The position numbers were made by a program, and so were the translations under genes. The notes under the pieces are model-generated. The model saw only the letters and a program-made list of their open reading frames with translations, did no database searches and was not told where the DNA came from. A stretch of DNA of 17,147 nt from assembly GCA_019115425.1 (NCBI GenBank), contig DXDO01000119.1, forward strand, positions 1-17,147. Reading direction: 5' to 3'. This DNA is from Candidatus Agathobaculum merdigallinarum. GTDB lineage: Bacteria; Bacillota; Clostridia; Oscillospirales; Butyricicoccaceae. Below, in pieces: positions 12,237 through 17,147 of the stretch (its first letter is position 1; each line of letters begins with the position of its first letter).

Positions 12237-12446
12237 TTACCGGCGGCAGATGCGGCAGATTTCGGTTGCGGTGATCTGCGGGGGCAGGCTTCTGGTGGAA
12301 GCGCCGCTGTAACGGATGCGGGCGCAGTCGCCCGGGCGGAAACAGCGGGTGCCCTGTGTGTGTACAAGGATTTGTCGGCAGGTGCAGCTGTCGCAGACGA
12401 GCAGCGCGCCGTCCAGCACGGCAAGCACCGTTGCGCATATGGTCAT
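12237..12446 (-). CDS. small cysteine-rich protein, possible OB-fold-like beta-barrel
   Basis: A 69-residue protein with eight cysteines (C4, C18, C21, C23, C35, C41, C64, C67). GAGGTG sits six bases before the ATG, and a minus-strand terminator lies 95 bases beyond the stop, so it has the layout of a real gene. The spacing of hydrophobic strands with VLDGALLVCD, ILVHT, GDCARIRYSG and LPPQITATEI recalls small beta-barrels of the DUF3221/OB type. The cysteine pairs CDSCTC and CRIC suggest metal binding or disulfides. I recall similar short proteins in Clostridia but no function. There is no signal peptide. Confidence 0.68.
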   Translation of the reverse strand: MTICATVLAVLDGALLVCDSCTCRQILVHTQGTRCFRPGDCARIRYSGASTRSLPPQITATEICRICRR

Positions 12447-12515
12447 GGTATCACCTCGGATTATGGTCTCACTGCCAGTTTATGCGGCAGAAACCCAAGA
12501 GGTGTACTGAGACAG

Positions 12516-12548
12516 AAAAAAACCCCGTCCCGCATGCCGGACAGGGCT
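12516..12548 (-). terminator. terminator of tRNA-Gly
   Basis: On the minus strand, CCCTGTCC and GGACGGGG pair with one T-G wobble around a short loop, followed by seven T residues (A-run 12516-12522 on the plus strand). It lies just downstream of tRNA-Gly. Confidence 0.85.
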
Positions 12549-12556
12549 TTGCCATA

Positions 12557-12630
12557 TGGAGCGGATGATGGGAGTCGAACCCACCTATGCAGCTTGGGAA
12601 GCTGCCGTTCTACCGATGAACTACACCCGC
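12557..12630 (-). tRNA. tRNA-Gly(CCC)
   Basis: On the minus strand the acceptor GCGGGTG (12630-12624) pairs with CATCCGC with one G-T pair; discriminator T and encoded CCA end at 12557. The anticodon loop TTCCCAA sits on a GCAGC/GCTGC stem and gives CCC at 12598-12596. The T-arm is GTGGGTTCGACTCCCAT. It stands alone with its own promoter and terminator. Confidence 0.96.
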
Positions 12631-12644
12631 AGATAACAGTATAT

Positions 12645-12673
12645 ATTTTACTGTTCATGCGGCAGTTTGTCAA
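12645..12673 (-). promoter_or_regulatory. tRNA-Gly promoter
   Basis: On the minus strand TTGACA (12673-12668), a 17-base spacer and TAAAAT (12650-12645) lie about 15 bases upstream of the tRNA 5' end. Confidence 0.8.
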
Positions 12674-12684
12674 GGGGAAACTAA

Positions 12685-12716
12685 ATGTAAACCAATTAAA
12701 TGAATATAGTTGACAA
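12685..12716. promoter_or_regulatory. candidate BirA (biotin repressor) operator of bioY
   Basis: ATGTAAAC (12685-12692) and GTTGACAA (12709-12716) form an imperfect inverted repeat (six of eight bases) with a 16-base AT-rich spacer. The half-site and spacing resemble known BirA operators (TTGTAAAC...GTTTACAA type). The right half overlaps the -35 of the bioY promoter, as expected for repression by biotin-loaded BirA. No birA gene is in the window. Confidence 0.65.
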
Positions 12717-12738
12717 TGGGGCGGCGAGATGGTATACT
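12710..12738 (+). promoter_or_regulatory. bioY promoter
   Basis: TTGACA (12710-12715), a 17-base spacer and TATACT (12733-12738), near consensus. Transcription would start near 12745, about 28 bases before the ATG. Confidence 0.85.
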
Positions 12739-12772
12739 GCTCTCAGAAATCGGAAAACACGGGGGAGCTTTT

Positions 12773-13330
12773 ATGGAACAGAGTAAACAAACCCATATCC
12801 GTATGCTGGCGCTGAGCGCACTGTTTACCGCGCTGATCGCGGTCGGCGCGTTCATTCGCATACCGGTACCGATGTGGCCCTTCACCCTGCAAACGCTGTT
12901 CACGGCGCTGGCCGGATTGCTGCTTGGCCCGCGCTACGGCACACTCGCGTGTGTGGCGTATATGGTGCTGGGGCTTGTGGGACTGCCTGTTTTTACAGGG
13001 GGCGGCGGGCCGCAGTATATCTTTCAGCCGACCTTCGGCTGCATCGCAGGCTTCGCGGCGGGCGCATGGCTGGCCGGGATGATCGTGTGCCGCGCTGAAA
13101 GACGCGGGTTCCGCCTGTTTCTGCTGGCGGCGCTTGCAGATATGGCGGTGGTCTATGTGGTCGGTATGGCGTGGTTTTGGTGCGTTCGGACATTTTATAT
13201 GGATGATCCGATCGGCGTATGGACGCTGTTTGTCACCTGCTTTGTGCCTACCATCGGCGTGGATGTGCTTAAGGCCGTCCTGGCGGCGGGAATGGCGGCG
13301 CGCCTTTTTCCCGCACTTTCGCATAATTAA
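12773..13330 (+). CDS. bioY: biotin ECF transporter S component
   Basis: The substrate-binding membrane subunit of the biotin energy-coupling factor transporter; it works with shared EcfA/EcfT subunits that are not in this window. The protein has 185 residues and about six hydrophobic segments. The signature IRIPVPMWPFTLQTLFTALAGLLLGPRYG (about 28-56) with FTLQTL and LLLG is characteristic of BioY, as is GLVGLPVFTGGGG (about 68-80) and the later GFAAGAWLAG. GGGGGAGC precedes the ATG at 12773; an in-frame ATG at 12710 lies on the promoter. The candidate BirA operator indicates biotin control. Confidence 0.95.
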   Translation: MEQSKQTHIRMLALSALFTALIAVGAFIRIPVPMWPFTLQTLFTALAGLLLGPRYGTLACVAYMVLGLVGLPVFTGGGGPQYIFQPTFGCIAGFAAGAWLAGMIVCRAERRGFRLFLLAALADMAVVYVVGMAWFWCVRTFYMDDPIGVWTLFVTCFVPTIGVDVLKAVLAAGMAARLFPALSHN

Positions 13331-13333
13331 AGC

Positions 13334-13355
13334 TGCGGCAGGAATTCCTGCCGCA
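13334..13355. repeat. 22-base perfect palindrome after bioY
   Basis: TGCGGCAGGAA followed by its exact reverse complement (13334-13355), four bases after the bioY stop, with an EcoRI-like GAATTC centre. No T-run follows. It may protect the bioY mRNA 3' end or act with the terminator just downstream. Confidence 0.7.
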
Positions 13356-13367
13356 AAGAAAGAGCAG

Positions 13368-13394
13368 AGGACGCTGTATGCGTCCTTTTCTTTT
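13368..13394 (+). terminator. bioY terminator
   Basis: AGGACGC (13368-13374) and GCGTCCT (13380-13386) form a 7-bp stem with a 5-base loop followed by TTTCTTTT. Confidence 0.8.
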
Positions 13395-13454
13395 ACGGCA
13401 CGCTATGGTATACTGTATAACAAAGAAAAAGAACAAATCTGGAAAGGATCTGCT

Positions 13455-14309
13455 ATGTTCAGGAAAACCAAAGCGGGAAAAGCGATCGATGCGCGCCGCC
13501 GCGCGCGCCTCTTGACCATTCGCGGCGTATTATCATTTTTCATTATTTTAACGCTGATTCGCTCGATCTTCATGCAGCGGTATGAAAACGTGTTTGTCTG
13601 CGTGTTGTCGCTGGTGCTGTTCTGTGTGCCCGTGCTGATTGAGCGCAGCTTGGATATCGATATTCCGCCGGTGATGGAGGGCATTATTTACTGCTTTATC
13701 TTTGCCGCGGAAATATTGGGCGAGATCAATTCGTTTTATACCATCATCCCCGGGTGGGATACCATGCTGCATACCATCAACGGCTTTCTGGTCGCGGCGG
13801 TGGGGTTCTGTCTGGTCGATCTGTTTGAACGAAGCGAACGCTTTTCCTTCAAGCTGTCGCCGCTGTTTTTGGCGATTGTGGCGTTCTGCTTTTCCATGAC
13901 GGTCGGCGTGCTGTGGGAATTTTTCGAATTCGGCGCGGATCAGCTGATCGGAACGGACATGCAGAAGGATTTTATCGTCGAGGAGGTCAATTCGGTTTCG
14001 CTCAATCCCTCGGGGCTGAATACGGTCATTCATGAGCCGATCGAAAGCCTTGTTGTCAATGGTGAGGACTGGATGGAGTTTCCGGGCGGCTATCTGGATA
14101 TCGGCCTGAGCGATACGATGAAGGATTTGCAGGTGAACTTTATCGGCGCGGTGGCATTTTCGGTGATCGGATATTTTTATGTGAAGAGCCGCGGCAAGGG
14201 GAAGATCGCTGCGTCCCTCATCCCAATCGTGCTTGATCCGGAGGGGAGCGGCGAAAAGAAAGAAAATGCGCAAAAAAATACACCGGACAGGGAACCCGAG
14301 GACGAATAA
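13455..14309 (+). CDS. integral membrane protein, DUF2238/YjdF-like
   Basis: The protein has 284 residues. After a basic N-terminus there are about six hydrophobic segments. WDTMLHTINGFLVAAVGF (about 99-116), TVGVLWEFFEFGAD (about 152-165) and GLSDTMKDLQVNFIGAVAFSVIGYFYVK (about 217-244) match the conserved Asp/His/Glu blocks I associate with the DUF2238/YjdF family, whose function is unknown. The C-terminal 35 residues are charged and likely cytoplasmic. GGAAAGGA (13441-13448) sets the ATG at 13455; the frame is open far upstream into bioY but that part is not a credible extension. A TATACT at 13409-13414 may be its -10, without a good -35. It ends 44 bases before the SLH gene and may be co-transcribed with it. 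Confidence 0.82.
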   Translation: MFRKTKAGKAIDARRRARLLTIRGVLSFFIILTLIRSIFMQRYENVFVCVLSLVLFCVPVLIERSLDIDIPPVMEGIIYCFIFAAEILGEINSFYTIIPGWDTMLHTINGFLVAAVGFCLVDLFERSERFSFKLSPLFLAIVAFCFSMTVGVLWEFFEFGADQLIGTDMQKDFIVEEVNSVSLNPSGLNTVIHEPIESLVVNGEDWMEFPGGYLDIGLSDTMKDLQVNFIGAVAFSVIGYFYVKSRGKGKIAASLIPIVLDPEGSGEKKENAQKNTPDREPEDE

Positions 14310-14353
14310 CTCCGTCTAACCGCACAGTACAACAAGTAAGGGGAGAAACAACA

Positions 14354-16135
14354 ATGAAGAAACAGGTTACCGCGGCGGCGCTTGCCGCGATGTTGGCGGC
14401 AGGCGCGCTGCCAATCTCGGCCTGCGCGGCGGGCGCGGGAGATCAGGCGCCGGTGCGCACGCCCGCGCTCAATACCACCGACCACATTCAATATATGAAT
14501 GGCTATTCGGACGGCACCTTCCGTCCGGATGCGACCATCACCCGTGCGGAGGCCTGCAAGTTGCTGACCGGCCTGCTGGTCGAAAAATCAGGCGGCGGGG
14601 ACTATGCGTTTATGGACGTGCCTGCCGAAGCCTGGTATGCCGAGGCTGTCAGTGAAATGACCGGATTTTCGCTTGTAAACGGCTATGCGGACGGCACTTT
14701 CCGACCGGACGCGACCATCACCCGCGCGGAATTCGTCACCATCCTGACCCGCTTCCCGCATGACGATATCGGTACGGATAAGCGCTTTGCCGATGTGCCG
14801 GCCACCCATTGGGCATATGATGAGGTGCAGACTGCGCTGGCGCAGGGCTGGCTGTCGGCAGAGGATGCGAACAGCACCTTCCGTCCGGATGATGCAATCA
14901 CCCGCGCCGAGGTCGTCACCATCTTAAACCGCGTGCTCGGCCGCTCGGGCGACGCTGTGATGGCCTCCACGGGCGAGGGCATCCGCGTGATGCCGGATGT
15001 GCCGGATACGCACTGGGCATATCTGGACATTCTGGAAGCCACCACCGACCATGAGTACGAGAAAAACAATGGTGTGGAAAGCTGGACGAGCTATGATAAG
15101 GAAACCACCGAGCTTTCCGAGGGATGGCATAACATTGACGGTATGCTGTTCCATGTGAACGCGGACCGGCAGTTTGACCGCAATACCACGGTGGACGGTC
15201 TGGAACTGGACCGCAACGGCCGTTATACCACCGGCTCGGAAGAGCTGGACGGTCTGCTGGCAGACGCGGTCGCCGGTGTGGTCACCGATGACATGACCCA
15301 GATGGAGAAGCTGCGCGCGGTGTACGATTATGCCAAGGAGACCTTCGGCTATCTGGGCATCGGCGAGGTCGATACCAGCAAGGACGGCTGGGAGATCGAG
15401 CAGGCGGTCAACATGCTGAAGAATAAGCGCGGCAACTGCTATTCGTGGTCGAGCGTATTCACCTATCTGGCGCGTCAGGTCGGCTTTGACGCACATGCGA
15501 TCGCTGGCACGGGTATTTCGCCCAAGGGAAGCGAGTCCGTACATGCCTGGACGGAAATCACGATCGACGGCGTGCCCTATACCTTTGATCCGCAGATCGA
15601 AAGCGTTTACGCTTCGCGCTACGGCGAAAATTATGACCTGTTCATGAAGCAGTACGGCGAGGCCGAGTGGGGCTATGTCAAGTCCGAGGAGACCGAGCCC
15701 GAGCAGCCGGAAGCGCCCGAGGCGGATGCGGCGCTGGTCGAACTGATGGAAAAGGTTTACGGCGACCAGCCTTACGGCGGCATGGTGATGCAGACCGTAC
15801 TGTATGACGGTCTGGGCGCGGACGGCATGAGCCGCGGTCTGGAGTGGTATCTTGGTACAGCGGATATCGATTTTGAAGCAGGCCTTGCCTCCGAGTCCGC
15901 GATGACCTCGCAGGCACATTCGATCGTGCTGCTGCGCATGCCGCAGGGTGCGGATATGGAAGCGGCCAAGGCAAAGATCGCCGAGAGCATCGACCCGTTC
16001 AAGTGGATCTGCGTCGGCGTCGAGCCGGATAAGGTCCGTGTCGAGAGCAACGGCGACCTGATCTGTGTCGTGCTGGACGATACGAACGGCGACTACTACG
16101 CAGAGAACTTTCTGTCTCTCGCAGTAGCCGAGTAA
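14354..16135 (+). CDS. SLH-domain surface protein with transglutaminase-like domain
   Basis: A 593-residue exported protein. The N-terminus (1-26) is a Sec signal ending near ACAAGA. Three S-layer homology repeats follow at about 40-90, 91-150 and 151-225, with cores NGYSDGTFRPDATITRAEA, NGYADGTFRPDATITRAEF and ANSTFRPDDAITRAEV; they tether the protein to cell-wall polymers. A transglutaminase-like (papain-fold) domain at about 300-425 has the catalytic triad C362 (RGNCYSWSS), H397 (HAWTE) and D412 (FDPQ). An acidic linker (about 446-460) leads to a C-terminal domain resembling DUF4358 (ALVELMEKVYG... and ICVGVEPDKVRVESNGDLICVVLDD). AAGGGGAGA precedes the ATG. Crosslinking or protease activity at the surface is inferred; substrate unknown. 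Confidence 0.9.
   Translation: MKKQVTAAALAAMLAAGALPISACAAGAGDQAPVRTPALNTTDHIQYMNGYSDGTFRPDATITRAEACKLLTGLLVEKSGGGDYAFMDVPAEAWYAEAVSEMTGFSLVNGYADGTFRPDATITRAEFVTILTRFPHDDIGTDKRFADVPATHWAYDEVQTALAQGWLSAEDANSTFRPDDAITRAEVVTILNRVLGRSGDAVMASTGEGIRVMPDVPDTHWAYLDILEATTDHEYEKNNGVESWTSYDKETTELSEGWHNIDGMLFHVNADRQFDRNTTVDGLELDRNGRYTTGSEELDGLLADAVAGVVTDDMTQMEKLRAVYDYAKETFGYLGIGEVDTSKDGWEIEQAVNMLKNKRGNCYSWSSVFTYLARQVGFDAHAIAGTGISPKGSESVHAWTEITIDGVPYTFDPQIESVYASRYGENYDLFMKQYGEAEWGYVKSEETEPEQPEAPEADAALVELMEKVYGDQPYGGMVMQTVLYDGLGADGMSRGLEWYLGTADIDFEAGLASESAMTSQAHSIVLLRMPQGADMEAAKAKIAESIDPFKWICVGVEPDKVRVESNGDLICVVLDDTNGDYYAENFLSLAVAE
14501..14730 (+). repeat. intragenic direct repeat encoding SLH motifs
   Basis: The 50 bases at 14501-14550 and 14681-14730 differ at only five positions and are exactly 180 bases apart, that is 60 codons. 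Most differences are at third codon positions. A third, more diverged copy is at about 14872-14910. This reflects duplication of SLH units within the gene. Confidence 0.85.
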
Positions 16136-16149
16136 AATACACATGCAAC

Positions 16150-16180
16150 AGGCCCGCAGCCAACTGGCTGCGGGCCTTTC
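16150..16180. terminator. terminator between the SLH gene and thiH
   Basis: AGGCCCGCAGCC (16150-16161), AACT loop and GGCTGCGGGCCT (16166-16177) form a perfect 12-bp stem, followed on the plus strand by TTTCTT. It ends the SLH gene and probably also stops the convergent thiH transcript, though the T-tract on the minus strand is poor. Confidence 0.88.
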
Positions 16181-17147
16181 TTATACATAAAGATAATCCG
16201 CCATGACCGGCTGCAAGCCGTGCGCCTCGATCGCCTGATAGACCTCGTCCACCGAACGGCCGTCCGAGATTTCAAACTGCTCGTCGCCTTTTTCCTCGCC
16301 GGAGTGCCCGCCGATGCCGACGTCCACGCCCGCAGAGATCTTGGTCGCGGCGATGCCGATGATATTGTCGCGGAAGCCCGCGCGCTCACGTGTCGAAATG
16401 GTGATGGATGCAAACGGCATAAAGATACGGTACGCGCATACCACCTGCAAAAGCTGCGCTTCATGCACATCCTTGGGGCCCACCTTGTCATTATTGATGA
16501 TCGGCCGCAGGCGCGGGCAGGAGAACGCGATCTCCGCATAGGGGTACTTGCGCTGGAGCAGATACGCGTGCATACCGGTTGCAAACGCGTCTTTTCGGAA
16601 GTCGGACAGGCCGAGCAGCGCCGCAAAACCCACGCCGCGCATACCGCCCATCAGGGCGCGCTCCTGCGCATTCAGGCGATACGGGAAAATGCGCTTGTGC
16701 CCGCCGAGATGCAGGGTTTTGTACTTGTCCGCGTCGTAGGTTTCCTGAAAAACGGTCACATAATCCACGCCGCATTCGTGCAGATAGGCGTATTCGTCTA
16801 CATTGAGCGGATAAATTTCAATGCCGATCACGCGGAAATATTTGCGCGCGAGTTTTACCGCTTCGCCGATGTAGCTGACCGGCGACATTGTGCGGCTTTC
16901 GCCGGTCAGGAGCAGGATCTCCTGCAAACCGGTCTCCGCAATGGCTTTCAGCTCCTGCTCGACCTCGTCCATGTCGAGCTTGGCGCGGCGGATCTTATTA
17001 TGGCAGTTGAAGCCGCAGTAAATGCAGTAATTCTCGCAGTAGTTGGCGATGTACAGCGGTGTAAACATCTGCACCGAATTGCCGAAGTGCTTGCGCGTCT
17101 CGGCCTGCGCGCGCTGCGCCATCTGCTCGAGGAAGGGCGCGGCGGCG
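16181..17147 (-). CDS. thiH: 2-iminoacetate synthase (tyrosine lyase), 5' end outside the window
   Basis: A radical-SAM enzyme that splits tyrosine to dehydroglycine and p-cresol for thiazole synthesis in the thiamine pathway. The reading frame stays open to the window edge, reading AAPFLEQMAQRAQAETRKHF, so the start lies to the right; the internal ATG at 17122 is not the true start. The 4Fe-4S motif is CENYCIYC (CX3CX2C, the family pattern), in FTPLYIANYCENYCIYCGFN. Further ThiH blocks are VDYVTVFQETYD, LHLGGHKR, GMRGVGFAALLGLSDFRKDAF, and SCPRLRP. The C-terminus at 16181 lacks the extra domain of HydG, which favours ThiH over the hydrogenase maturase. Neighbouring thi genes, if any, are beyond the window. 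Confidence 0.93.
   Translation of the reverse strand, partial: AAAPFLEQMAQRAQAETRKHFGNSVQMFTPLYIANYCENYCIYCGFNCHNKIRRAKLDMDEVEQELKAIAETGLQEILLLTGESRTMSPVSYIGEAVKLARKYFRVIGIEIYPLNVDEYAYLHECGVDYVTVFQETYDADKYKTLHLGGHKRIFPYRLNAQERALMGGMRGVGFAALLGLSDFRKDAFATGMHAYLLQRKYPYAEIAFSCPRLRPIINNDKVGPKDVHEAQLLQVVCAYRIFMPFASITISTRERAGFRDNIIGIAATKISAGVDVGIGGHSGEEKGDEQFEISDGRSVDEVYQAIEAHGLQPVMADYLYV

Noticed and set aside
13134..13454. N-terminal extension of the DUF2238-like gene into bioY
   Set aside because: The extension overlaps bioY and its terminator, has no domain, and a good ribosome site lies just before 13455.
14924..16144. Long minus-strand open frame (406 codons) opposite the SLH gene
   Set aside because: It is the antisense of a gene with clear SLH and transglutaminase motifs. 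Its translation is His/Asp/Leu/Arg-biased with no recognisable domain and no ribosome site.
16181..17147. HydG (hydrogenase maturase) as the identity of the radical-SAM gene
   Set aside because: The protein ends where ThiH ends and lacks the C-terminal cluster-binding extension of HydG. No other hydrogenase maturation gene is visible in the window.

Overview
The window looks like the chromosome of a GC-rich, spore-forming-lineage member of the Clostridia. This is inferred from a 23S-5S-tRNA block, TTGACA/TATAAT-type promoters with strong Shine-Dalgarno sites, a GerMN-domain protein, an SLH-domain surface protein, a FabT-like MarR regulator, and gene neighbours typical of gut Oscillospirales (Ruminococcaceae/Butyricicoccaceae-like). 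The genus cannot be fixed from the sequence alone. No phage, insertion sequence, CRISPR array or defence island is visible; most of the window is ordinary housekeeping and accessory chromosome.

Layout. 1-710: the end of an rRNA operon (23S 3' end, 5S) followed by tRNA-Asn, a CAT-anticodon tRNA (probably lysidine-type Ile2), tRNA-Asp and tRNA-Thr, with stem-loops between most of them. 722-3227: cysK, a 350-base spacer with a long hairpin, and a GH3 lipoprotein (NagZ-like), all on the minus strand. 3278-4785: gluQRS overlapping a small P-loop kinase-like gene. 4786-5460: about 670 bases with no credible gene but full of inverted repeats, including two related large hairpins and a degenerate direct repeat. 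5469-6812: an SPFH/band-7 membrane protein and a 57-residue ribbon-helix-helix protein, behind a consensus promoter with a perfect 15-base palindrome. 6826-8322: an AIM24-family gene and a GerMN-domain gene transcribed divergently from overlapping promoters. 8381-9883: a FabT-like MarR regulator overlapping an AEC transporter. 9882-10601: a DUF5655-like gene converging with a small membrane zinc-ribbon gene. 10688-12088: a MocR-type regulator. 12114-12673: on the minus strand, tRNA-Gly(CCC) and an eight-cysteine 69-residue protein, each with its own terminator. 12686-13394: bioY with a candidate BirA operator. 13455-16177: a DUF2238/YjdF-like membrane protein, then a three-SLH, transglutaminase-like surface protein. 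16181-17147: thiH, cut by the window edge.

Links between genes. GluQRS acts on tRNA-Asp bearing queuosine, and a GTC tRNA-Asp is encoded in the same window. cysK, thiH and bioY serve cysteine, thiamine and biotin supply. The NagZ-like lipoprotein and the SLH/transglutaminase protein act at the cell surface.

I see no system that I can call both certain and undescribed. The candidates most worth follow-up are the SPFH plus ribbon-helix-helix pair with its palindromic operator, the cysteine-rich 69-residue protein, and the hairpin-dense stretch at 4786-5460.
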